A DNA stretch of 8,913 nt from Gammaproteobacteria bacterium (GCA_030830945.1 JAURLY010000011.1:1-8913); one strand, 5' to 3'. Positions 1 to 6,219 are shown, counted from the stretch's first letter. Numbers and translations: made by a program. Notes: generated from the letters alone by a model not told the origin.

Positions 1-7
1 CGGTGGG

Positions 8-13
8 CTCCTT
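8..13 (-). promoter_or_regulatory. Shine-Dalgarno-like AAGGAG at window edge
   Basis: On the minus strand AAGGAG lies just after the double stop of the sensor-like ORF, and 7 nt remain before the window ends. A start codon at the usual distance would lie just outside the window. This would fit a further gene in the regulator operon that starts immediately beyond position 1, for example a kinase. It could also be chance. Confidence 0.35.
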
Positions 14-17
14 AGAA

Positions 18-419
18 TTAGAAGGAGGTAAAGATATTATCCGAAGTAACCATCATAATGACGAGATCATCCTCGAGCGGCATGGTTTCCAGCCCTTCAG
101 GAGAAATCGCTCCGTAGGCAAATTGGCCATCTTCATTCTGATAGCCAAAGAAAGTAATACGATGATGTTGGGCAAGGCCGTCAATGACTTCCGGAATCGA
201 CTGTAAAGGGGCCATCTCCCGCCAATCGTTAAAAGAGTTCCAGTCCGCAGAAATGCGAATGCTTACGCGGTCAATCAGGGCGCTCGTGTTGAATTGATTG
301 ATGAAGTACGCAAGAACACCGGCTGTTATCCCCAGAAACAGGGTGAAAAGTGCCGCCATCTTGAAACTGGTGCTGTCTGTATAACGACGAGCGGCAGCAT
401 TTCTGTTAACTTTTGCCAA
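18..419 (-). CDS. Short membrane-anchored sensor-like protein, possibly a histidine kinase N-terminal fragment
   Basis: This 133-residue ORF follows the response regulator after a 15-nt gap and so probably shares its transcript. The only start in the open frame before the membrane helix is a TTG at 419-417, with a weak GGAA about 9 nt upstream. Residues 1-18 are basic and cytoplasmic. Residues about 19-41 form one hydrophobic helix, and residues 42-133 look extracytoplasmic. This matches the first transmembrane segment and sensor domain of a histidine kinase, the expected partner of the regulator. There is no second helix, HAMP, H-box or ATPase domain, because the frame ends at TAA (20-18) followed two codons later by another TAA. 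It may be a complete small protein, a kinase gene broken by a 1-nt indel, or a sequencing error. A +1 shift near positions 30-40 would leave the frame open to the window edge. The coding call is fairly safe, but the role is uncertain. Confidence 0.55.
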   Translation of the reverse strand: MAKVNRNAAARRYTDSTSFKMAALFTLFLGITAGVLAYFINQFNTSALIDRVSIRISADWNSFNDWREMAPLQSIPEVIDGLAQHHRITFFGYQNEDGQFAYGAISPEGLETMPLEDDLVIMMVTSDNIFTSF

Positions 420-434
420 TGCAGTTTTCCGGAA

Positions 435-1109
435 TCAGGCCTCTATAATGTAGCCAGCACCCCTGACCGTTCTAATCAAAGGGGAATCAAAATCTTTATC
501 TATCTTCGAACGCAAGCGACTAATATGCACGTCAATAACATTGGTTTGCGGGTCAAAGTGATAGTTCCAGACGTTCTCCAGCAGCATAGTACGGGTAACA
601 ACTTGTCCTTGATTGCGTACGAGATATTCCAGCAATTTGAATTCACGGGATTGCAAATCAATTTTTTGCCCGGTACGAGTCACCTTTCGGCTTAACAAGT
701 CCATGTATAAGTCGCCGACGGAAAGCTCGGTCACGATTTCTTTACTAAATTCTGTACGACGAACTACGGCTTCAATGCGAGCCATCAACTCGGAGAAAGC
801 AAAAGGTTTCACCAGGTAATCATCGCCACCTGCTTTTAGACCTTTAACCCGGTCATCCACTTCGCCCAAAGCACTGAGAACAATCACCGGGGTGTTATTG
901 CCAGCAGCACGAACGGATTTAAGGATACTCAAGCCGTCAAGGTTCGGCAGCATACGATCAATCACCATGACGTCGTAGGCTTCAGAATTTGCCTTGTTCA
1001 GCCCCTCCTGGCCATCATTAGCCATATCCACAAAGTAGCCTTGTTCCTTGAGTCCTTTGGTAATGTAAGAACATACCGTAGAATCATCTTCAATCAATAA
1101 AGCGCGCAT
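435..1109 (-). CDS. OmpR/PhoP-family response regulator
   Basis: This is a two-component DNA-binding response regulator of 224 residues, the normal length for the family. The receiver domain spans residues 1-115 and has the full active site: acidic pair D8/D9, phosphoacceptor D51 in the IDRMLP stretch, switch Ser79, Tyr98 and invariant K101 before Pro-Phe. The winged-helix DNA-binding domain covers about residues 126-223, with the typical SREFKLLEYL, DVHISRLRSKID and RTVRGAGYII segments. The open frame extends 17 codons further upstream, but I chose ATG 1109-1107. The receiver begins exactly there, and AGGA lies 7 nt upstream. It is divergent from rsmE across an 88-nt gap and is followed 15 nt later by the sensor-like ORF. 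It presumably controls transcription after phosphorylation by a partner kinase. Neither the signal nor the targets can be read from this sequence. Confidence 0.93.
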   Translation of the reverse strand: MRALLIEDDSTVCSYITKGLKEQGYFVDMANDGQEGLNKANSEAYDVMVIDRMLPNLDGLSILKSVRAAGNNTPVIVLSALGEVDDRVKGLKAGGDDYLVKPFAFSELMARIEAVVRRTEFSKEIVTELSVGDLYMDLLSRKVTRTGQKIDLQSREFKLLEYLVRNQGQVVTRTMLLENVWNYHFDPQTNVIDVHISRLRSKIDKDFDSPLIRTVRGAGYIIEA

Positions 1110-1132
1110 TCTAGAGTCCTGTTTTTCCGAAA

Positions 1133-1160
1133 ATTCTGAAGATTGAATGACCGAAAGCAA
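1133..1160 (-). promoter_or_regulatory. Candidate sigma70 promoter of the response regulator
   Basis: On the minus strand TTGCTT (1160-1155) is followed after 16 nt by CAGAAT (1138-1133), about 24 nt before the regulator's start codon. The matches to consensus are moderate (3/6 and 4/6). It overlaps the candidate rsmE promoter on the other strand. This is pattern-based only. Confidence 0.3.
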
Positions 1161-1171
1161 GTTAAGCTAAT
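1143..1171 (+). promoter_or_regulatory. Candidate sigma70 promoter of rsmE
   Basis: TTGAAT (1143-1148) and GCTAAT (1166-1171) are separated by exactly 17 nt, each matching 4/6 of the consensus. Transcription would start about 20 nt before the rsmE ATG. It shares the 88-nt divergent gap with the regulator's promoter, so the two genes could influence each other. There is no experimental support. Confidence 0.35.
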
Positions 1172-1197
1172 GTCATTTAATCAGATCACGCAACGAA

Positions 1198-1917
1198 ATG
1201 AACCTGCTTATTATCAACCCAAGCGAGCTCTCCCGTGAAAATCTTATCATTCTGGAAGGACGCCGGGCCGAGCACCTCGACAACATCCTGCGGGTCAATG
1301 TTAATCAGTTGATACGAACCGGCTTATTAAATGGATCTATTGGACAGGCAAAAGTGACTCATATTGAAGCACAAAGAGTCGTTCTGGAGCTGGATGTAAG
1401 CTCGCTTAAACCGCCACCAAAACCCATTCCCTGCCAGCTAATATTGGCCATGCCCAGACCCAAGATGATGAGAAGGGTTCTGCAAAATACTGCGTCTATG
1501 GGCGTAAAGGAGATTCATCTGATCAACTGCTGGAAGGTAGAAAAAAGCTACTGGCAAACACCCTGGCTTTCTGAGCAGGCTATTCGGGAAAATCTGTTGT
1601 TAGGCCTGGAACAAAGTGCTGATACCGTCCTTCCCGAAGTCAGCATTCATAAGCTATTCAAGCCTTTCGTTGAAGATATTTTGCCAGAATTAATCAGGAC
1701 TCGAAGGGCTTTGCTGGCCCACCCCAGATCGGACAAACGATGCCCGGTTGACCTCAATGAGGCCTCAAGCCTGATAATCGGGCCAGAGGGTGGGTTTACT
1801 GATTACGAAGTCGAAAAGCTGCAGGAAGCCGGAGCAGAGGCTGTCCATGTTGGTGAACGTATCCTGCGAGTGGAAACAGCCATACCCGCCCTTCTGTCGA
1901 GACTTTATCCCGCCTGA
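1198..1917 (+). CDS. rsmE: 16S rRNA (uracil1498-N3)-methyltransferase RsmE
   Basis: RsmE methylates N3 of U1498 in 16S rRNA, at the decoding region of the assembled 30S subunit, using S-adenosylmethionine. The protein has 239 residues, which is normal for the family. Residues 1-72 form the N-terminal PUA-like RNA-binding domain. Residues 75-239 form the SPOUT trefoil-knot methyltransferase domain. The knot signatures are clear: LIIGPEGGF at 192-200 and VHVGERILRVETA at 217-229. The conserved GLEQS is at 136-140. The start is the ATG at 1198, without a strong Shine-Dalgarno sequence. The gene appears monocistronic on the plus strand, and its last 13 nt overlap the 3' end of the convergent RDD gene. 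In many gammaproteobacteria rsmE is followed by gshB, but not here. The identification is secure. Confidence 0.95.
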   Translation: MNLLIINPSELSRENLIILEGRRAEHLDNILRVNVNQLIRTGLLNGSIGQAKVTHIEAQRVVLELDVSSLKPPPKPIPCQLILAMPRPKMMRRVLQNTASMGVKEIHLINCWKVEKSYWQTPWLSEQAIRENLLLGLEQSADTVLPEVSIHKLFKPFVEDILPELIRTRRALLAHPRSDKRCPVDLNEASSLIIGPEGGFTDYEVEKLQEAGAEAVHVGERILRVETAIPALLSRLYPA

Positions 1918-2438
1918 CCGGTGTTTGACTTTCCACTGATGTCGATCACCTGGGTACCTGCAAATAAATCATGTAAACAGCGGCGATCTTTTCGAAAGAT
2001 AAAGAGGACATCCACGATGGGAAGCACGTTAATGCCAGGAATTACTCCCGCAACCCTAAATGGCAGATATCGCAACGCAATAATCTTATTAAATGCTGGA
2101 ACCTGATAGTCCATTGTGGCAATGGCTATGCCCATGGTTTTTTTGCCCAAAGTCTGACCAAAGTTATATAGCCAGTACCCGTGAATGCAAACAAAGGCGG
2201 CAAAAGCGATGATATTTATATTGACCACTATGCCTAGCGGCAATTCTTTCGTTCGCTCGACAATTCCAAAGACATCGTAGTAAGACGCCAAAGGGAGTAC
2301 CACTAATAACGCAATCAAGTCATCCAACAGCGCTGCAGCCAAACGATGCGCCCTTGATGCCAAGGGGTATTGCACCGGTGGCACCTCAGTTGTCGGCCCT
2401 TCCGGTTTGTTTTCTGGTTCTTGGTTTTGATCTTCCAC
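1905..2438 (-). CDS. RDD-family integral membrane protein
   Basis: This 177-residue inner-membrane protein carries the RDD domain. Residues 1-28 are a polar, Pro/Glu-rich cytoplasmic tail. The domain begins with the Arg-Asp-Asp signature (R32, D39, D40 in helix 1, about 33-52). Further helices lie around 69-91 and 125-148. The family landmarks GQTLGKKTMGI (95-105) and RRCLHDLFAGTQV (152-164) are present. The function of most RDD proteins is unknown, although some have been linked to ion transport or antiport. Translation starts at GTG 2438-2436, which shares one G with the TAG stop of the CoA-transferase gene upstream. It is therefore the last gene of the four-gene operon and is probably translationally coupled. 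Its 3' end runs 13 nt into the convergent rsmE, with no terminator visible between them. Confidence 0.85.
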   Translation of the reverse strand: MEDQNQEPENKPEGPTTEVPPVQYPLASRAHRLAAALLDDLIALLVVLPLASYYDVFGIVERTKELPLGIVVNINIIAFAAFVCIHGYWLYNFGQTLGKKTMGIAIATMDYQVPAFNKIIALRYLPFRVAGVIPGINVLPIVDVLFIFRKDRRCLHDLFAGTQVIDISGKSNTGQAG

Positions 2439-3652
2439 TAAATAACCTGTTTTTCCCTGAGAGCAGCTATTTGCTCGTCAGTCATACCTAACATTTGTTG
2501 ATAAATTTCTGCATTGTGCTCACCCCATTGAGGGCCTACCCAGCGCGTCTGCCCCGGTGATTTTTCCATTTTTGGCGCATAGGAGGGAATTGAAAATTCC
2601 TGCCCATCTACCGACACTGCCTCGAGCATATCGCGGGCATGATAATGCCTGTCTTCAACAATATCTTCCGCAGAATATATTGGGCCTGCTGGAACCCTGG
2701 CCGCGTCGAGTATGCTCATCGCATCGCCTATATTCAGAGTTGCGCACCAGTTAGATAGCGCGGCGTCTATCCGGGCTTCATTCTTAACCCGACCGGGATT
2801 TTCTGCCAAGTCTTGGTCATTGGCCATATCCTCTCGCCCAATCGCATTCATAAGGCGTTTAAATATGGAATCTCCATTCCCGCCAATAATCAGGTATTTG
2901 CCATCTGCGCAGCGATAGGTGTTCGTAGGCACTATTCCTGTCACCGTTGTTCCGGAAGGCTGTCGAACCACACCTGCGCCCGTATACTCGGGGATGACAG
3001 CTTCCATTAAGCTAAACATGGATTCGTACAGAGAGACATCGATTACCTGGCCGCAATTTTTCTCTCCTGAGCGCTCGCGTTGCAGTAATCCCATTAGAAT
3101 ACCCATAACCGCATGCATACCGGCAATGGTATCGCCTATGCTCAAATTTGGTCTCACCGGTGCATCCCCTTCAAACCCATTCACATATCGAAAGCCACTA
3201 AAACCCTCACATACAGAAGCGAATCCTGGCTTTTGAGACAATGGACCAGTCTGGCCATAGCCGGAAATTCGGGCAATTTGTATGTCAGGGTTTATGCCTT
3301 TCAGTTCGTCGGGACCGAGCCCCCACTTTTCCAAAACGCCTGGTCGAAAATTTTCCACCAGAACATCCATTTGGGGAATAAGCTTCCGAAGAACCTGTTG
3401 TCCATCTGCTTGATTGAGATCCAGCGAAATGGATTTCTTGTTTCGAGCCAGGCTATACCACCAATAAGAGTTTTCTCCATGCATCTGACGCCATCGACGC
3501 AAGGGATCTCCACCTCTAGGCGATTCAACCTTAATGACTTCAGCACCAAAATAAGCCAGAACGCTGCTCGCGTAAGGACCAGCAATAAGTTGGCCTAACT
3601 CCAACACCCTAATGCCGTTTAGGGGACCAGGATTCGCTACTTCAGCCGACAC
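2438..3652 (-). CDS. Class III CoA-transferase (CaiB/BaiF family)
   Basis: The enzyme moves coenzyme A between carboxylic acids through an aspartyl-CoA thioester. The length of 404 residues is typical. The N-terminal Rossmann-like part shows VLELGQLIAGPYAS, FGAEVIKVE and ENFRPG, which are family hallmarks. The catalytic aspartate is in the SIGDTIAGMHA stretch (about D174), equivalent to Asp169 of formyl-CoA transferase. The C-terminal part has the conserved RVPAGPIYS segment. Two adjacent starts are possible: TTG 3655 and GTG 3652. I prefer GTG because AAGGA (3665-3661) lies 8 nt upstream. The start overlaps the end of the NUDIX gene by 11 nt, and the stop overlaps the RDD start by 1 nt. The substrate is not predictable from sequence. 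Candidates in the family include succinyl-CoA:dicarboxylate, formyl-CoA:oxalate, carnitine and alpha-methylacyl-CoA enzymes. Confidence 0.9.
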   Translation of the reverse strand: MSAEVANPGPLNGIRVLELGQLIAGPYASSVLAYFGAEVIKVESPRGGDPLRRWRQMHGENSYWWYSLARNKKSISLDLNQADGQQVLRKLIPQMDVLVENFRPGVLEKWGLGPDELKGINPDIQIARISGYGQTGPLSQKPGFASVCEGFSGFRYVNGFEGDAPVRPNLSIGDTIAGMHAVMGILMGLLQRERSGEKNCGQVIDVSLYESMFSLMEAVIPEYTGAGVVRQPSGTTVTGIVPTNTYRCADGKYLIIGGNGDSIFKRLMNAIGREDMANDQDLAENPGRVKNEARIDAALSNWCATLNIGDAMSILDAARVPAGPIYSAEDIVEDRHYHARDMLEAVSVDGQEFSIPSYAPKMEKSPGQTRWVGPQWGEHNAEIYQQMLGMTDEQIAALREKQVI

Positions 3653-4163
3653 CAAATATTTCCTTCAGTTGTTCAACGGCAAGCTTCATGGAATCAAATG
3701 CCAAGGCGTCTTCCGAAATCTCTGTAAGGCGAACCCAGCTCAAACCAGCAACATCATCTGCCGGGATAACTACGGGTTTTTCAGACACTTCTGCATAATA
3801 GAAAACATCTGAGGTATGGTATTTAACCCCTTGATATTTATATATATTTGGCAAAGAAAAAGCGTATTGAAAGTCTTCCGGACACCAGTTTAATTCTTCA
3901 CCCATTTCACGAACAAAAGCTTCTTCAATTGACTCCCCTGGGTCGACAAACCCACCGGGGAAATCGAGCAAGGATTTTGCGGGTTCATTGGCGCGCACAC
4001 TAAACAAAAACTCATCGCCACAGCGAAGCATCATCGAGGCAGTAGTTGCTGTATTGCGATAAAGCACAAAGTCACAATTGGGGCATGTAAACTTTTGTTC
4101 TTTTTCATCAAATGCAGTTTCCGACTGCGAACGCCCGCAGCCGGGACAAAATCGAAAAAGCAT
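3642..4163 (-). CDS. NUDIX hydrolase with N-terminal zinc ribbon
   Basis: This is a 173-residue hydrolase expected to cleave a nucleoside diphosphate linked to another moiety, such as NADH, ADP-ribose or a CoA derivative. Residues 6-30 form a four-cysteine zinc ribbon (CPGC at 6-9 and CPNC at 27-30). The NUDIX fold follows from about residue 38. The NUDIX box spans residues 71-93 with G71, E77, R85, E86, E89 and E90 intact, so metal binding should be preserved. The usual glycine near the end of the box is Asn92, and Trp93 follows. The zinc ribbon recalls NudC-type NADH/NAD-cap enzymes, but the protein is much shorter, so I do not assign a substrate. ATG 4163-4161 starts 8 nt after the stop of the small DUF6489-like gene. 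The 3' end overlaps the CoA-transferase gene. Confidence 0.88.
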   Translation of the reverse strand: MLFRFCPGCGRSQSETAFDEKEQKFTCPNCDFVLYRNTATTASMMLRCGDEFLFSVRANEPAKSLLDFPGGFVDPGESIEEAFVREMGEELNWCPEDFQYAFSLPNIYKYQGVKYHTSDVFYYAEVSEKPVVIPADDVAGLSWVRLTEISEDALAFDSMKLAVEQLKEIFGVG

Positions 4164-4171
4164 AAGACGAG

Positions 4172-4429
4172 CTAATCCTTTTTAGGTTTTGTATTGCTGG
4201 AGGCTGCCATTGCCTCACTAAAAAAATTCTGAAAATTTTCCATGCTTTGCACTCCGACAGGAAAAACTTTCTTAAAGAAAAACTCAGGATCATTCATATC
4301 ATCAAGGTTTTGCAGCATCTGCTCCCGCATTTTTTCCATCATCTCACGCTGCAAAGGCTCTACATCTGGCAACCCCATCATCTTCCGCGCCTCTTCAGGC
4401 GTGAGGTCTATATCTATGTTGACTTTCAT
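4172..4429 (-). CDS. Small DUF6489-like protein, function unknown
   Basis: This 85-residue soluble, acidic and Met-rich protein has no signal peptide or membrane segment. It opens with a short beta-like stretch (MKVNIDIDLTPEEARK), then MMGLPDVEPLQREMMEKMR and a helical, Phe-rich C-terminal half. The LTPEEARK..GLPD..PLQ pattern resembles the proteobacterial family I know as DUF6489. I recall this from memory and could not search it. The start is ATG 4429-4427, with AGGGGA 5 nt upstream, a good Shine-Dalgarno sequence. It is the first gene of the operon with the NUDIX, CoA-transferase and RDD genes (8-nt gap to the next). The alternation of charged and Met/Leu residues in 20-45 suggests an amphipathic helix or coiled coil. 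No function can be assigned. Confidence 0.8.
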   Translation of the reverse strand: MKVNIDIDLTPEEARKMMGLPDVEPLQREMMEKMREQMLQNLDDMNDPEFFFKKVFPVGVQSMENFQNFFSEAMAASSNTKPKKD

Positions 4430-4465
4430 CTGTTTCCCCTGTCATTAACTTTCTGTTGATCTGCG

Positions 4466-4494
4466 ATTATGCGCAGGTAAACGCGTTTTTCCTA
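4466..4494 (-). promoter_or_regulatory. Candidate promoter of the DUF6489-NUDIX-CoA-transferase-RDD operon
   Basis: On the minus strand CATAAT (4471-4466) matches five of six -10 positions and lies about 36 nt upstream of the first start codon. With a 17-nt spacer the -35 would be TAGGAA (4494-4489), a poor match, so the promoter may need an activator. A 10-bp perfect palindrome, AAACGCGTTT (4479-4488), lies in the spacer against the -35. The rplS terminator directly upstream implies that this operon needs its own promoter. Confidence 0.35.
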
Positions 4495-4514
4495 GGGAGT
4501 CAGAAATCAGGCAT

Positions 4515-4542
4515 AAAAAAAGGCGCTAAAAAGCGCCTTTTT
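4515..4542 (-). terminator. Rho-independent terminator of the rpsP-rplS operon
   Basis: A perfect 6-bp GC-rich stem (GGCGCT at 4522-4527 with AGCGCC at 4532-4537) closes an AAAA loop. It is flanked by seven A's (4515-4521) and five T's (4538-4542). Read on the minus strand it ends in a run of seven U's, 12 nt after the rplS stop, as expected for an operon terminator. The A/T flanks make it symmetrical, so it could also stop plus-strand transcription, although no plus-strand gene ends here. Confidence 0.9.
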
Positions 4543-4554
4543 CCCAGAAATAAC

Positions 4555-4911
4555 TTAGCTGAGTTTTTCCTTGATTCGAGCGGCCTTACCAGAAAGGTCG
4601 CGCAGATAGTAAAGCTTGGACTGACGAACATCGCCGCGTCGTTTAACACTAATGCTGTCAACTAATGGACTAAACGTCTGGAAGGTACGCTCAACACCAA
4701 CACCGTGTGAAACTTTACGAACTGTGAAGGACGATCCAGCACTGCGATTTTTCTTTGCCAGAACCACGCCTTCAAACGCCTGAAGACGTTCTCGGTTACC
4801 TTCTTTTACCTTTACCTGGACAACGACGGTATCGCCGGGGCCAAATTCTGGCATTTCTTTGTTCATTTGCTCTTTTTCAAGTGCATCAATGATTGCATTA
4901 CGTCCGCTCAT
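4555..4911 (-). CDS. rplS: 50S ribosomal protein L19
   Basis: L19 is a large-subunit protein at the 30S-50S interface. It has 118 residues, close to the usual 115-120. The sequence is plainly L19: PGDTVVVQVKVKEGNRERLQ, AFEGVVLA, FTVRKVSHGVGVERTF, SPLVDSI, VKRRGDVRQSKLYYLR and GKAARIKEKL. The frame is open ten codons further upstream, but I chose ATG 4911-4909. It gives the normal N-terminus (MSGRNAIIDALEKEQM), and GGAG lies 6 nt upstream. It is the last gene of the rpsP-rimM-trmD-rplS operon, 58 nt after trmD, and is followed by a strong terminator. A GC-rich hairpin precedes its ribosome binding site. Confidence 0.97.
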   Translation of the reverse strand: MSGRNAIIDALEKEQMNKEMPEFGPGDTVVVQVKVKEGNRERLQAFEGVVLAKKNRSAGSSFTVRKVSHGVGVERTFQTFSPLVDSISVKRRGDVRQSKLYYLRDLSGKAARIKEKLS

Positions 4912-4934
4912 GGCAGTCTCCAATGTCATATATG

Positions 4935-4950
4935 CCTGCACTGTGGCAGG
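4935..4950 (-). other. Intercistronic hairpin between trmD and rplS
   Basis: On the minus-strand transcript CCTGC (4950-4946) pairs with GCAGG (4939-4935) around a 6-nt loop, about 15 nt upstream of the rplS Shine-Dalgarno sequence. No U-run follows, so it is not a terminator. It may stabilise or delimit a processed rplS message, or tune translation. This is inference from base pairing only. Confidence 0.35.
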
Positions 4951-4969
4951 ACTGTTAAACCAATTAAAA

Positions 4970-5653
4970 CTATTTGAGCAAATCAGGGCGCCTTTTCTTA
5001 GTGCGCTCCTCAGCTTGCTTTCGACGCCATTCAGCTATTCGCTTATGGTCGCCACTTAATAATACTTCTGGCACTTTCTGGCCGGAGAACGTTTCCGGAC
5101 GAGTGAAGTGCGGGCAATCCAGAATACCCTCAACAAAGGAATCCTGGACTGCTGAATCTTCGTGCCCCAAGGCACCCGGCAGATGCCGGATAAGTGCATC
5201 CATCACCACCATGGCGGGTAACTCACCACCACTTAGGACGTAATCGCCAATGGTCCACTCTTCGTCGACCTCCAGCTCAATGAATCTTTCATCTACGCCT
5301 TCATACCGCCCGGCAACCAAAATAATATTCCGGTCTGGCAGCGCGTGCTGCTTAACTACTTCGTGGTTAAACGGCTCACCCTGGGGTGACATATAAACGA
5401 CTTTGACATCGTCACTATCTATCCACGTTTTTGCTGCTTTTACTGCAGCTTGTAGCGGCTCGCAAAGCATCACCATGCCCGGTCCACCACCATAAGGGCG
5501 ATCATCTACCGTTTGATGCTTATCCGTCGTAAAACTTCGCGGATTAAAGCACTCAACCTTAAGCAGTCCATCCTTCACAGCCCTGCCGCTGATCCCGTAC
5601 TCAGTTATCGCGGAGAACATCTCCGGAAACAAGGTAACAACTGCAATGCGCAT
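4970..5653 (-). CDS. trmD: tRNA (guanine37-N1)-methyltransferase TrmD
   Basis: TrmD uses S-adenosylmethionine to methylate N1 of G37 next to the anticodon of tRNAs reading CNN and related codons, which prevents +1 frameshifting. The protein has 227 residues, somewhat shorter than the E. coli enzyme but within the family range. The SPOUT domain fills residues 1-160. It shows DRPYGGGPGMVM (51-62), LVAGRYEGVDERF (112-124) and the trefoil-knot segment WTIGDYVLSGGELPA (133-147), with conserved R156. The general-base aspartate of the family is D171 in QDSF. The C-terminal helical domain includes GDHKRIAEWRRKQ (201-213) for anticodon-arm binding. The start is ATG 5653, with GGAG 10 nt upstream. It lies 32 nt after rimM and 58 nt before rplS in the same operon. 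The identification is secure. Confidence 0.97.
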   Translation of the reverse strand: MRIAVVTLFPEMFSAITEYGISGRAVKDGLLKVECFNPRSFTTDKHQTVDDRPYGGGPGMVMLCEPLQAAVKAAKTWIDSDDVKVVYMSPQGEPFNHEVVKQHALPDRNIILVAGRYEGVDERFIELEVDEEWTIGDYVLSGGELPAMVVMDALIRHLPGALGHEDSAVQDSFVEGILDCPHFTRPETFSGQKVPEVLLSGDHKRIAEWRRKQAEERTKKRRPDLLK

Positions 5654-5685
5654 TTTGTTTCATCTCCGCCCGACCTGAGCCAGAG

Positions 5686-6219
5686 CTAAAACTCGGGATC
5701 CCAATCGACGTTAATACGTCTCGCTTCAAGATCCACACCCAGAACAAACTCGCCGTATATCCAGGGAACAAGATGTTCTTTGGATTCCGACTGAACCACG
5801 ATTACATCGTTGGATCCAGTCTCCATAATTTCTCTGACAATTCCCAATTCATTATTGAGTCCGTCATGCTGAGTAAATACTGTCAAACCAATCAATTGGT
5901 GCCAATAAAACTCGTTACTTGGCAAAGCAGGAAGCTGGTGCTGATCAATGACGATATCCGCACCAATCAAGGACCTCGCCTGCTCCCTATCGTCCAAGCC
6001 CTTCAGCTTGGCCACCAGGGTCTTACCCTGCTTCCGCCAGTGGAGCACTTCCACCTGGTTCACTTCCCCCGATACATACAGAGACCAGGGGCTATAAGAA
6101 AATATATTTTCCCTTGGCTGGGTATCGGAAAATACCTTTACCCAACCTTGAACGCCGTGCAATCCCGATATTTGACCCAACTGCAATTGCCCTTCAGGCA
6201 ATTTTGGATTTGGTCTCAT
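5686..6219 (-). CDS. rimM: 16S rRNA-processing / ribosome maturation factor RimM
   Basis: RimM assists late maturation of the 30S head domain and binds S19 near the 3' domain of 16S rRNA. From ATG 6219 it has 177 residues, the typical length. The N-terminal RimM barrel starts at LGQISGLHGVQGWVKVFS. It continues through GKTLVAKLKGLDDREQAR and ends near FYWHQLIGL. The C-terminal PRC barrel follows, with LGIVREIMETGSNDVIVV, HLVPWI and the terminal INVDWDPEF. A TTG at 6240 is an in-frame alternative that adds seven residues and has no visible Shine-Dalgarno sequence. I prefer ATG 6219, with GGAAG about 15 nt upstream, although its site is weak as well. It sits 47 nt after rpsP and 32 nt before trmD. 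The weak initiation site would suit lower output than the flanking ribosomal-protein genes. Confidence 0.95.
   Translation of the reverse strand: MRPNPKLPEGQLQLGQISGLHGVQGWVKVFSDTQPRENIFSYSPWSLYVSGEVNQVEVLHWRKQGKTLVAKLKGLDDREQARSLIGADIVIDQHQLPALPSNEFYWHQLIGLTVFTQHDGLNNELGIVREIMETGSNDVIVVQSESKEHLVPWIYGEFVLGVDLEARRINVDWDPEF

Noticed and set aside
22..30. Strong plus-strand Shine-Dalgarno-like GAAGGAGGT
   Set aside because: No conserved plus-strand gene follows. The bases encode the end of the minus-strand sensor-like ORF, so the match is incidental.
3113..3598. 161-codon plus-strand ORF opposite the CoA-transferase gene
   Set aside because: The minus-strand frame encodes a clear family-wide conserved CaiB/BaiF enzyme. 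The plus-strand product has no recognisable domain, is rich in residues typical of antisense reading, and has no convincing ribosome binding site.
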